From assembly GCF_030272615.1 (NCBI RefSeq), contig NC_081409.1:912174340-912238339 (forward strand): a stretch of 64,000 bases of DNA, in the 5' to 3' direction. The translations under genes were made by a program, and so were the position numbers. Shown here in pieces: positions 44,854-56,753 of the stretch. How positions within the stretch are numbered: position 1 is the stretch's first letter; every line of letters begins with the position of its first letter. The DNA is from Cryptomeria japonica (lineage: Eukaryota; Streptophyta; Pinopsida; Cupressales; Cupressaceae). The notes below the pieces were generated by a model. That model did no database searches. It worked only from the letters and a program-made list of their open reading frames with translations, and had not been told where the DNA came from.

Positions 44854-47463
44854 CTGCCAAGCAACAATTCTGTGATATAATTGAAAATAATACTATTTTT
44901 TCCTATAGAATAATAAGTGACTAAGACATACAAAACAGGATGAGCTCAAATGGTAAATCAAGGATTTGATGAGGCAAAACCTGTGTTCAAATTTGCAAGA
45001 CACATTTTATATGGTTAAATGTATAAATGTTAAATGTTTAATTGAATAGACTCCACATTGAAATTTGGTGTTCTGTACTCCGGTAAAGGCCATGGGTAAA
45101 TTCCTAAATTTGAAGGAAGAGAGATCCCATGTCATCGCATCTAAAAAAAATGACACCCTAGAAGGAGAATTTACCAATCAAAAGAGTGACTAAAATGTGA
45201 GAAGAAAAGGTCACAAAAAGAAGCCTGAGAATGAAAAGACGATAATGTCATCACCACCAAGAAGTATCTTGCCTTTAAGATCCACTCATCAGGTTAACCA
45301 AACTATATTTGAATCTATGAAATTAAATATCTGCAGAAAATATTTTAAAAAATAAATCTATAAAAACACAAGTTTTTATTGGAATAAAGAAGCATCCCTT
45401 GTGATTACAATATTTTACTAGATCTTCTGGAACTAGAAGTACAAAATATTTCAATTTTGATGTGGGCATTGTTTATGGTTCAAAAATAAAGTCTTTTAAT
45501 GTGCACAAACTTTCTAAGCTTGTTTGCCTTGCAATAAAACTGTTCGATAATTTTTCTCAACTTGACATATCCAATTCAGATGGAAATTATTTTACAGAAC
45601 TAAGTATATTAATACCCATGGTAAGCTAAAGCATATTTGCATGGATCAGTGAAACAAAACTGTGAATTAATTGATCCAACAATACAAGGTCCTTCATTGT
45701 TCAAGGAAAATAAGATATTTTCATGAATTAAAAAGCATTGAACAGACAAAAAATTATAATTCATTTAGCATGTTTGAGGAATAAATATTTCAATGATATA
45801 TTGGAGAAATGTGTTCACTCACTGTGTCAAATTTTGTGTTTGTTTTGGACCTTTGATGGAGCTCATCTGTTAAAATTGCAAACTTTCCTTGTAAAGACTC
45901 CTGAACTAACGGAACATAAATGACTAAAGGTACACTCTCAGAAAATAAAGGTCATGTGAAATAGACGTCACAAATTTTAACTTCTACATTTGTGCATAAC
46001 TTGAAGGGTTCTCCAATTTTAATGTTGGATTTAATAATTAATTGCAAGTTTCAATTTTCATAAGTAGCTTTATCTGCATTTGATATACATCTCTTATTCA
46101 TAATTGACATGAACAAATGAATTTGAATGTATCTGAACATAAACATAGAAAGCATAATTCTAATAAATTTGGCTTCCTTTCAACAGAACAAGAATTTGTA
46201 ACTAGCACTTAGTATTTTCTTGGAATTCATATCATTACTAGATGCATCTTATGTCTTCAGAGAAACAAAAAATATGCACAAAAAAGGCATCCAAGAGAAG
46301 TACATTATTAAAAGGCACCCATCTATTTGTCAAGGATGAAAAACTAAAAGAGAAATATCAGCTCAGAAAACACTTACATGCTCCTGCAGAGATTTGCCGA
46401 TTGCAGGCAAACCCTTAACTTGATCAACATTAACAATTTTAAAAGGAATCTTCTCCAAAACGGAGATAGCTTTATTGTAGCTGAAAGACCTCCTATCATC
46501 ACCCAGTGCTGAAAATATATAGTGCCAGCTGATAAATCAGGTGCTTTTGATTTAGAAAACAAAGAGACATATTTAGTAATGCTCAAGATTCATTCAAAGA
46601 CTTTTATCACCTTTGTAAATGCTGCGAAGATTTTCAAATGGTTCTGTAATATTTCTGTTTAAGTTAGGTGGATTGTACAGCATTGATAACTGCAGAAGCA
46701 AATCAAATCTAAGCCCTCATGTCCACTCAACTGACAAGTCCTCAGATGTGGATTATGAAACTTATTGCAAGATACTATTTGTACATTCACACCATTTAAT
46801 CAATAATATCAAGTTAAAAATCATACCAACTTTATGCTTTTTAATATTCATAATAAATCCCTCTTGCATCTGTAAAATAGATATAAACCTTTCTGCAAGA
46901 CCTTGTTTCAGCCAATGTAGGACATTATAAAGATATGGAATGGTAACCTTTCCACTCTCATACGAACTAATCTAAGAAAAATATAAGTTTCCAGAATAAC
47001 AAAAATTTGCCCAATTGGGACTTGCCTCATCCAACGTATCTGTAGAATTATTAGTACCAGAAACCAATGTCTTAGATATTGATTTATCACTATGTAGATC
47101 AGTTCCATCATTCAACTGCTCTTTGTGATCACCACTTTCAGTGTTTGTATACTCTTGTGCAATAAGATCATTGGCAGATGTGTTTCCTCTCTTCATAGCA
47201 TTTTTGCCAATCAGTGCAATACTCTGCCCTTCATTCTGATTTTCAGAGGACACCACATCAGAATGATTACTAAAATTCTTTGTCCTCTTGGTTCTTCCTG
47301 AACAATGGTCATGCACCAGGTTTGCATCATTTGGTTCTGATGAATTTGTCACAGATTCAGATCTTGGTGCATCTTCAAATGATATTTGAAGACGATAGTT
47401 CTCAACAGATAGCTTTGATCCTTCTTTCAAGCAGTCCTCTAGCCATTGGTAAGATAAGACATC
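44791..47463 (-). CDS. POLL: DNA polymerase lambda, partial gene (four exons)
   Basis: Family X DNA polymerase, which fills gaps in base-excision and end-joining repair in the nucleus. Four exons in order on the minus strand are 47463-47026, 46689-46611, 46508-46378 and 44853-44791. They encode the end of a BRCT domain (SYQWLEDCLKEG), a polar Ser/Asn-rich linker, then the start of the polymerase part: LYNPPNLNRNITEPF, LGDDRRSFSYNKAISVLEKI and a helix-hairpin-helix with LPAIGKSLQEH. The lysine of the SYNKAI segment aligns with the lyase lysine of the family. Exon phases fit and no exon has a stop. The earlier BRCT exons and the palm and fingers exons are not in view. They may lie beyond retroelement-filled introns, or the gene may be a fragment. 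Confidence 0.88.
46378..46508 (-). CDS. POLL: Polymerase lambda exon: lyase domain and helix-hairpin-helix
   Basis: 131 bp, between TTTTCAG and GTAAGTG. It encodes ALGDDRRSFSYNKAIS (with the first base from the previous exon) through GLPAIGKSLQEH. Confidence 0.9.
46611..46689 (-). CDS. POLL: Polymerase lambda exon: YNPPNLNRNITEPF segment
   Basis: 79 bp, between TTCTGCAG and GTGATA. It ends in phase 1, which the next exon completes to alanine. Confidence 0.85.
47026..47463 (-). CDS. POLL: Polymerase lambda exon: BRCT end and linker
   Basis: 438 bp, 146 codons in phase 0. The acceptor is TTGTAG at 47464-47469. The donor is GATGAG|GCAAGT, a GC donor that matches the GC-AG intron consensus. The linker is rich in Ser, Asn, Thr and Asp. 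Confidence 0.8.
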
Positions 47464-47693
47464 CTACAACAATCATTCAAAGTGAGCTTGGTAATTATAT
47501 ATTTAATTATCTTCTAAAATATAATATATATGTTTAGTTTTATAATTTGATTATCTTCTGAAATATAATACATATTTCTGCTTTATAAACTTTGCATACA
47601 TAAAAGGAGTTTCCCAGCTTCAAGCTAGCAAATTAATGCCAGACTAAATCAAATAACACACTATATACAAATTTAATCTGATATTTATAGTTC

Positions 47694-49495
47694 TGTGATG
47701 TCCCCAACTAATCTAAACAAGCAAACAATTATGTGAACGATAATAGTTTTCAAGACCAAAGGACACTTCTAAATAAAATTGTACATAACAAGAACAATAA
47801 ATTAGGATTCATGAAATTGTAGGGTGAGAAAGCTCCTTGTGTTATCTTTATAAACAGAGATGATGGCATTCATGGAAAAATTAGTCAATGATATCTATGT
47901 CAAGGAGCTCGATATGAGCAAAGGCAAGTTTGGATTATTCTGAACAAACAATGTAGAGAACCACAAGAGGTTAAAGAATGGCAGTATTTGAAGTCGTAAT
48001 AATCAGACAAGCCGACTTTATAGATGAAGAGTAATAGTTTGATAAGCAGCCACGGTGAGGGATAATGTACAGAATTGTTTGAGTGGTGAATGGCAGACAG
48101 CAATTACCATCGAAATGTGGCTATTGGGAGCAGCGATATGTATACAGTAACCATGTACAGCAATTACCATTATAGGGAGTCTATGCAATATACATCATAA
48201 GAAGAAGATAAGATTTCCTATGAGCAGTTCACAAGTCTTGAAAGGCAGCGATTAGTTAGAAACATGTGATCACTAGAGGATCGATTAATCCTTGACAAAG
48301 GCTGCAATTAGGAAAGGATGTGTCCACTCCTAAGCACTGGTTGCAACCATTTGATATCCTAAGATACTTAAAAAGGATTGATACCTTTCAAAGATATATC
48401 GAAATACTTATTTTCTTATACCTATCCATATTTGGATCGCTCATTTGAGCAGTAGCCTTCTCAAGGCCAATCAGTTGCATACACCTAAAGCTAGCAATTG
48501 GGAACAGCACAATACCCATTGCATAATTCCAAAGCATAATCAGAAATAGCAATTATAGCATCGTCGCTATAAGAGATAGGGAGAAGACTTAACAGCATAA
48601 TTTACATCGCCATATCAGGAACAGCAAGATTAACTCCATAGTACCAAGTGAATAAGCTTTCACAATTGCAGATTGGAGTATAGCATGCCATATCAGAGAT
48701 TGCCATTGCATAATCCTCATAGCTATATCAGAGACAACAAAGATACTCCATCTTATCAAATCAATAACAGCTACATATTGCAAATTTAAATATCAAAGAT
48801 ATGCCATACATTAAATAAGACTTGTACATAATATATTGCTTAAGTTATCGATTGTATATTCTAAGAATAATCAAGTTAGCGTGAACCAATATATGTATAG
48901 AAATTCCTAAGTTATCATTCTTACATAAGTGGTATCTACTATCATCCATATAAGTTTTGCAAAATATCTAGATACTACATTTTATGTTATAATTAAAGGA
49001 TTCAAATAGAAAAAAATCTCTTGCAATTGAAGTTATAAGTAAATAGTCCCAAAACCTTAAAGAGTTTAAATAAAGGGACATTACAAGTGGTATCAGAGCT
49101 AATGAACCTGCCAGACTGTGGTGAAACATGTCAGATGAGCAGAAGATAAAGACAATTCATCAATGATAAAATGAATCAATTCATGGCAGAACATAGAAAC
49201 ACTCAAGAGAGACTGACTCAATTGTTCAACATACTAGCACAAGTAAACAATAATATCAACCGGGTAATGGAAAAAAAGGAGGCAATAGAAATCAACCCAT
49301 CAATAATCGAATTCCAAATAGGCATATACCTACAACAAGTTCGAGGCCAATAATACCAACCATCTAAAGGAGATCATTGAGAAGGAAATGAACCCACGTT
49401 GGTTGATCTACAACATCAATTTCGACGAGATTGGATAAATGGAGGATTATAACATTATATGCCTCTAAGAGACTACATAGATCTAAGGATGAAGT
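47694..49495 (+). mobile_element. Truncated Ty3-type element G1: LTR, primer site and gag stub
   Basis: The LTR 47694-49085 starts TGTGATGTCCCC and ends GGGACATTACA, close in style to the Ty3 LTR at 20247. It is followed at 49088 by TGGTATCAGAGC. A 60-codon frame at 49171 (MNQFMAEHRNTQERLTQL...) looks like a Gag start. The rest is missing and another LTR starts at 49496. Confidence 0.6.
49088..49099 (+). other. G1 primer binding site
   Basis: TGGTATCAGAGC, an exact initiator-methionine tRNA complement, two bases after the TTACA end of the LTR. Confidence 0.8.
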
Positions 49496-50770
49496 TGTGA
49501 TGCCCCCCAAACAAGGTTTTGTAGACGGCAAATATGCCGCTCATAAATAAATATGACTTGTTATGTTTTGTTAATAAGGGCGGTGTAATTAGTTCCTGAG
49601 AGTTGGGTCGGTTGTCGACAGTTGGCAGCCTTAACCAACCATTTGGCACTATTTATGTTGTTATTGTATCGGGAACAGTTCATGTTGTTGATGTAAGGAA
49701 TTACACATGGTAATAAAGAAACATCATTCTACCATATGCTGTGTTAAATATTCATTTGTTGTTACTCTGTTATTTTGTTGTTATTCTATTGTTATTCTAT
49801 TGTTCTGTAAAACTATCCCATTCGGCAATAAACATTTTGGCGTTGTTGCCGATACGAACTCGGAGATCGGTATGACGGCAAGCGGTATGTACGCATAATG
49901 GGTCGATCATTCCAACAACAAGTACATGTAAATGAAAGTGACAGCAAAGAAGTGGTAACACAAGAAGCACGAAAAGATTGACTAACAGAAGACTTGGTAG
50001 ATCTATGGGAAGTTTCAGTCATGCAGTACGTGCATAGGGAAGCTCGAGGGCGAGCGGTCCCTAAGGGCATAGTACGCGACAAACTCACAATGAACCTAGC
50101 GATCTTCAATCTTCTCAGAAGAATCCCAAGGTTGTTGGCACAGAACCTAATTAAATTGCAAGACCAACGAGAGGAGACTAACCGAGAGCAACATCAGCAA
50201 CAGATACTAAAACGATACGAAGAGAGGACTCGTAGGAAGGAAGAAGAGTGGGATATTGGCAGACGTCGTACCCCCAACAATTAATGCCCCTACGACCAAA
50301 TAAAGAGCGACATACCAGAAACACTCAAGAGGAAGGGGAGGGATTGGTAAGAAGATCTCTCCACCTGAGAGAGCAAAGTGAGTGGAGACGACAGATACGA
50401 GGAATCATTGAAGGTTTGGCAAGTCCAACGAGAAGTAGGAGTCGGAGTGCTAGACGAAGCCGTAGTTGAGAGAGAGAAAGACTGCGTACGTGGAGTGAGT
50501 TGGAAACCTGCCACTCTCGAATGACGAAGTACATGAAGATCTCATCAACCAAGCCAGTAGCCAAACCATACACTTAACTCAAACGACGACTCTGAATCTA
50601 GTACCAGTACCAGCAGCTCATCCCTAGTACGTGATGAAGAAGAAAGAAACCTGCAGACACAAGTTGTTAAACTTTTTGAAACAAACCTATACCATATCGG
50701 GAATTTGTCCCTCATCGAGCAATCGAGAATAGGAAACCTGAGCCAAAGACTCTAGGGACTCACGAATTTC
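49496..50770 (+). mobile_element. Truncated LTR element G2 with gag-like remnants
   Basis: The probable LTR 49496-49834 runs from TGTGATGCCCC to AATAAACA. Then, after three bases, comes TGGCGTTGTTGCCG, which resembles the TGGCGCCGTTGCCGG primer site of Athila/Tat-type elements. Downstream frames at 49994-50284 and 50248-50469 are Arg/Glu/Gln-rich, Gag-like and broken. No pol is present before the LINE at about 50.8 kb. Confidence 0.45.
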
Positions 50771-50796
50771 CAATTCGTCTTTTCTACCTCATCATC

Positions 50797-52913
50797 ATGC
50801 TGACCTCTATTATTCTCAAGGCCCTCAATTCTTGCAAAAGGTCTAGGCCTAAAAGAGGCAATAAAAATAGCTTTCTAGCAAAGAAAATGGCTAAAAGCTG
50901 GGGTAATAACAGAGAATATGTAAAGCTGATCAGACTGAAAACAGAAGGTTATATGCAAACTAGAAGAAAGGAGTTGATATCACTTGGGAGGCACAATCCA
51001 AGAGGCTTTGAGAATTACAGCAGCAAGACATGATTAAAGAGAACAATATTACAAATCTTGAATGGTTAGAGTATCAAAGCAACTATATGAGAGGGGGGCA
51101 GATAAAGACAGCCCTCCAATAATTAATTCAAGAGCTAAACTTTTCTCTTCCGAAAACATTAAAGAAGGAATAAAGAAGTTAGCAATCGGTAAATCTCGAG
51201 ACACAGACGGTTTACAAGCAGAACACTTAAAATGGGGTTTAGAGGCTCTCACTACTCATATTAAAAAAAATATTCAATGAGGTCCTTCAGTATGGGTTTC
51301 CGACAAATTGGACGACTAGTGTTGTCATCCCCTTGCTCAAAAGTGGTGACATCAACAACCCTTCAAATTATCGCACCATAATGATCAATCCTCTTTTTGG
51401 CAAACTGTTTGGGAGCATGATAGAATAACGGATCAGTGTTTGGGCTGAAAAGGAGGGAAAGCGAGCAAAAGGGCAAGCGGGCTTCAGGCCAAAACATTCT
51501 ACCATTGATCATTGCATGACACTTAGACACTTGATTGAGAAGGTCTGGGATAAACAGGGAGAGGAGGTATTTTGCTGCTTTGTTGACTTCAAGAAAGCTT
51601 TTGATATAGTACCTACGACCAAATTGTGGAGTAGGATGGAAGAATGGGAAATTCCAAAACAATATAGAGTTGTTGTTCATAGGCTGTATGACCAAGTTTG
51701 GTCAAAATCCGAACCAAACAGGGATTTTCAGAATGTTTTGGAAGTGATATCGGGGTCAAGCAAGGATGTCCATTATCCCCTACCTTATTTGGGGTATACA
51801 TTGACAAATTACAGGAGTGGATTGATAAGTTTGGTGATGGAGGGGTTTACTTGACCAATTATGTTATAAAGTTGCTTTTATATGTTGATGATCTTATTTT
51901 AATGGCAAAAACAGCACAAGATTTGAAGGAACACTTAAAAGCACTAGAGCTCTTTTATCATCAGGTGGGGATGCAGGTGAACACTACCAAAACTAAGGTC
52001 ATGATCTTTACCTTGAAGAGAAAGAAGGTTCATAGGGAATTTGTTTTTGAAGGCAGCCCCTTACAGGTGGTAAATGAATATAAGTATCTTGGTCTTGATT
52101 TCCACAACAAACTCAACTGGGAAACATGTAGAGCAAAAAGGATACAAGGGGGATGGAAAGCTCTATACTCATTGCAAAATAGATGCAGAAGAGCCAAGCT
52201 ATGGGATTGGAAGACAAAGAAAACTCTTTTTGAGCTTTTAGTTGTCCCAGTGGTGCTATATGGATGTGAAGTTTGGGGTAGCAGCACTTCAGCAAAAAAA
52301 TGGAGACAGATAAAGAGATTGCAAAAACATTTAATCACACATAGCCTCAAGATTAAATCTACGGTTCCATAGTAGATTGTCCTAGCTGAGGCCGGGGATT
52401 TCCCCATTGAGGCGTTAGATTCGGCTGTTAAGCTATCTAAGAAGATTAGATAACATGGAGACTCATCGCTGGCCAAAAATGGCAGCTAGTGAAAAATTAG
52501 ATAGAAGAAAGAGCACGTGGATGAAACAAAATGTCAAATGGATGAGCAAGTGGGGTATTAGCATAAGTGAATGTCCAAATAACAACGGGGAAATAAAAAA
52601 GTATGTGCAAGGAAATTTCAAAGAAAGCATGTGGAAAGGACCATTTGGGAGGAAAAAGGAATACTATGTCAAAGATTTTAACCCTACATATGACCACACA
52701 CAAAAGACCTACATAGGAATGGAAATAAAATGGAAAGAAAAAATGCTAATCGCTCATATAAGAACAAGTTCTCACCAACTTAGATGTGAGACCGGAAGAT
52801 GGATGATACCTAAAGAGGAGTGGGCAGACAGAAGGTGTAGATATTGCACTCAAGAAGCGGTTGAAACAGATTGGCATTACATCATGGAATGTTCAGCTTA
52901 CAAGGACATCTAG
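50797..52913 (+). pseudogene. LINE (non-LTR) reverse transcriptase pseudogene, 5' truncated
   Basis: Frames at 50797, 51062, 51516, 51698 and 52455 join into one ORF2-like protein with frameshifts and stops. Landmarks are IGKSRDTDGLQAEHL, QAGFRPKHSTIDH, CFVDFKKAFD, GVKQGCPLSPTLF, and the catalytic YVDD at about 51881-51892. The C-terminus has CRYC...H...C (about 52835-52905), as in many LINE proteins. There is no endonuclease domain, which fits the 5' truncation common to these elements. Clade not assigned. Confidence 0.85.
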
Positions 52914-53140
52914 ATCAATTATTTTGAGACATTAAAAGGGAACAGCTTGGGTGACTTGTTCGAAGAAGAGAAGATAATAAGGGTTGCAGATTTTTTGGTC
53001 AAGTTACATAGTAGAAGATCCAAGAAAAGGAAAGAAAAGGAAATATAGGTGTTGGGTTTTGGATGTACAAGTTTCTTCGCTAGCTATCTGTGGGTCCCAT
53101 AGGCTGCTTGGCCTCGTGGACGTAATTAAAAACATTCATT
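52914..53140 (+). mobile_element. LINE 3' end
   Basis: Contains a last coding remnant and a 3' untranslated part ending in GTGGACGTAATTAAAAACATTCATTCATAC. The short CATT-like tail instead of a poly(A) run hints at a non-L1 clade. Confidence 0.5.
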
Positions 53141-53179
53141 CATACACTTGTTAATAGTCTTTCTGATGTTCATAGGAAA

Positions 53180-54306
53180 ACTCCACAATTTTAGCGCCGA
53201 TCTCCAGCATTAAACATACACCAAGATAAATAAGAATAACACCCCAACAAGATTACCATGCCAAGACAAGTCAAATAGATCAAGATATTCAAATACCACA
53301 CCACACGTATCCACAATAAAAATATAATTTTATTTAAATCTTCAATCAAGCACACAGCTTCAAATCCTTTCGTAACCAAAACTTGCAAACCTAATTAACT
53401 AAACTAAGACCAAACACCGAACCCTAGCTGGATGAAGCTCAGGCAACACCATAAATTTGCGAATATGCTCAATGTGAATCCTGGAGTGAATCTACCTCCG
53501 AAGATGGAATTGGGTTTTCGTCCAATCCAATAGAACCCAAGGATTTCCATCCTAGGACACGAAACTGAAAGCCAGAAGCTTGCAAATTCTCCAAGAGAAA
53601 ATAATAATCCAAGCATACTCAAAAATGAAGCCCGCACTGCCTTTTATAAATACTCCTCAAGAAGCTTCCAGAAGCCCTTTCAGATCTCCCTCACTTTTAA
53701 ATGTAGTTTTACAAATGGGAAATAATAATAATAAAGTGACATTTCTTTTATTATTCTTTGTTGACATGAAAAGTCGCTTTAATTACTCTATTAAATAATT
53801 AAATTAAGTTGTCATTAAATTTGATATAATTTGACAACTAAAAACTTAATTTGTTAAATTGACTTATTAATGTCCCAAAAAGGGGAAATTATAGGTAGAC
53901 CAAAACCCATAAGTTTTGCTTAATTCTATGTATACATAAAACCTCAAAATTCATTTGGGATATGATTATCAGACAAGGTAAAAGCTTCAGGTCACTCCAC
54001 TGCTTTACCTTATGTCTTGATCACTTAAGAAATTCACATAATTTCAATGTCTTTATCAGTACACTTCACCGTATGGCCTGATAATTGCACATATTTAGAC
54101 TTCATTGATAAAAATCTGAACTTTGATGCTATTTTCTGAATTGCTTTTACACTGTTACTGGCTTCTGAACTTGCTATCATGGACAAAAATAGCTCCCTCT
54201 AGCTTGTTGGTATAACCCTTCACACTAGGGTCCTAAACATGCCCATCAAAACTAAAAGCCAACGAACTCATTAGACAACTTGCTCAAGTCATATGATTAA
54301 GACGTC
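53180..54306 (-). other. LTR-like fragment with promoter, otherwise unassigned
   Basis: On the minus strand, TATTTATAAAAGGCAG lies at about 53640, followed by a leader and then ATCGGCGCTAAAATTGTGG near 53195-53213. The last resembles the TGGCGCC-type primer site that follows some plant LTRs. No coding sequence is recognisable. From 53830 to 54306 I see nothing. Confidence 0.35.
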
Positions 54307-55753
54307 CAACCTGTTGACGTGTATTTTGTACACTATCAAACACAGAATAAAATACCCAAGGGTACCTTATCCTCTCTTGAGTAAAGCCTCTGATTGCTGA
54401 AGATGTCGCGAAAAAGGATCAATCAAGATGACTCCAAGGTTCTTCGTTGTAGGATCTCTACGTGTGGATAAGCACCAGTGGTCGTTGTGAATGTTGTTTC
54501 ATCAAGGGGCCTGTTGACGTGTATTTTGTACACAATCATACACAGAATAAAATACCCAAAGGCATCTTATCCTCTCTTGAATAAAGTTTCCGAATGCTGA
54601 AGATATCGCGAAAAGGATCAATCGGAGAAACTTCAAGGTTCTTGTATGTAGGATCTCTACGTGTGGATAAGCTCTTTGTGGTATGATGTGATTTGCTGGA
54701 ATCACAAGGGGACTTACATTTGATGATTGAACTTCTGATTTGCCTTTGAATATTGTTGGAACACAGGATCTTACTGCCTTAGATTTGAAAAATGGAAAAA
54801 AGATGAGGGCGAAGAGAGGATCTAATCCTAATACTAAGAATGTAGGAGCAATGATTGATCTTTGATGAAACTCTAACTAGGTCTTGTTTTGACATCGCAG
54901 GACCATCTCCACAAGGCTAGTGCGATCTTCGAAGGAAAGCTTTATGATGTTCAAATCATCACTGCAAGCATAGACACCATCAAGTTGATGCATATCAATG
55001 AAGAAGCGACAAATTGAAATTGAGCTTAAGCTGAACGATTCCAGTTGACTACACAAGGTAAGTCTGCAATCAACAAACTGCTAGTAGTATGGATATACGA
55101 ATTTCACCATCAATCAAGCATATTTCTTCCACTCATCTAATAACATGAAATCAAATATGAGAAGTATAAAGACCATGCAAATTGTCGAATCGACCCATAA
55201 ATTTCACCATTTCTTCAATGAAGTTACAAGTCTTTTACAACAACATCTTGGCAACAATCTTTGCCTTCTCTCTCTACTCTACTCTAATTGCTATTCTAAT
55301 ACTTCTAACTGCTTCTAACTATATTCTAACTCTTTCTAAAAATTCCCTTTTACAAAATGAAATGTCAGGGCTTATATAGTGCCCTCAATACAATTCGACG
55401 GCTTAGATCAATTCGAGATCAATGGCCAAGATTCAACAATGAAAACCCTAATTAGGGTTTGTTACAACCATTACATAACATTTAATGCTTAACCAATGAT
55501 AACATTGTATTGCTTGGACACATGTCCTCTCTAAAAAATTCCACCAATGGATAGCTAGGGTAGGTACATCGGAGTTTGTGCTACCTTCCATGAGTTAGGT
55601 ACATTGAATCTGGACATGCAGAGGTGGACCACACTGACTGGATGAGCGATGACTGGGATGCCACCTTGTCTGACACTTGTAATTTGGTAGATATTCAACT
55701 TAATGTTGTTGAGAAGCTAGCTTTAATTAATTCATCTAGAACTATTTGCTTCC

Positions 55754-55948
55754 TCAACGAACCCTTGTTCTAACTTCTTGTGTCCTTGATTTGCAGGATG
55801 ATGATGTACCTCGCCTTGGAATGCTGGATTGGAAGAGGCCGCCCTTGTCCTTGCTTGATCGTCCTTGAGGAGACCGTCCTTGATCTGGCTTGATTTTCCT
55901 TGAGGAGAACCTTCCGACTTGCAGATCCTTCGAGCTTGGAGTCGCCAT
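55754..55948 (-). pseudogene. Residual short ORF of unit M
   Basis: 64 codons starting MATPSSKDLQ at the position of the F ORF start. After the first few residues it shares nothing clear with F and is Arg/Ser-rich. It is probably a product of an internal deletion; coding status is doubtful. Confidence 0.4.
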
Positions 55949-56753
55949 CTTGATACCTACACAACATTTCAAAATTAGTAATATATTTTGCAACGTGGAA
56001 ATATAGACTAGAAAGAGGATTTAAGTTTTAAATTAGGAAACCTCATGATAAATCTTTGAATTATCATTTCCTAAATTTACTAAGCCACTTGAGAATTAAT
56101 TCTAAAAAAAGATGCAAAAATAGGAGAATTTGCTAGGCAAAATGTAGATCAAGACCTCCCTTGGATAAAATGCACCTCCTTTAGCTTGGAAAAGAACTCC
56201 ACCTTCCTCTTCAAAAATCTGGAAATTCGCCTTCAAATGTCTTCAAAAATCTGGAAATTATCCTCCAAACTAGCAAGAAATACGCCTCTCCAATAGCCTT
56301 CAAGATGAATTTCGCACCTTGTTGTTCTTCTCCAAATCGTACTTGGAATAATGGATGAATGAATGATTTGAATAAAAAAAAACACCTCCAATATATAGAG
56401 CGCTCACCTTCCACTTACCCATGAGGCCGACCTTGCAAATAAGGCAAATAATAAACAAAATTTTAAATAAAAAGGAGGCCGACTTTATAAAAACATTAAA
56501 TAATACCCCAAGCGCTCTTTCTTTTTATTTAATTTAATAATTAATTAATTTAAATGCCTTTGTAATTAATAATTTCGATTTTTTAAAAGGCTAAATTAAT
56601 TAATTAAATGCCCATGCGTTATTGTTAAATGCCATCTTAATTAAATATTTCAAGTTTTTTTTTTTTAGCGAATCTAGCATTTAATGCAATTTGGAGGATA
56701 TTGGGTCTAGGCATGGCAAAAATATCAACTTGTTAATAACTTCGCTCTGGTCC

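Noticed and set aside
49813-50573. Minus-strand Ser/Arg-rich frames near 50 kb
   Set aside because: Complement of the Arg/Glu-rich plus-strand gag-like remnant.
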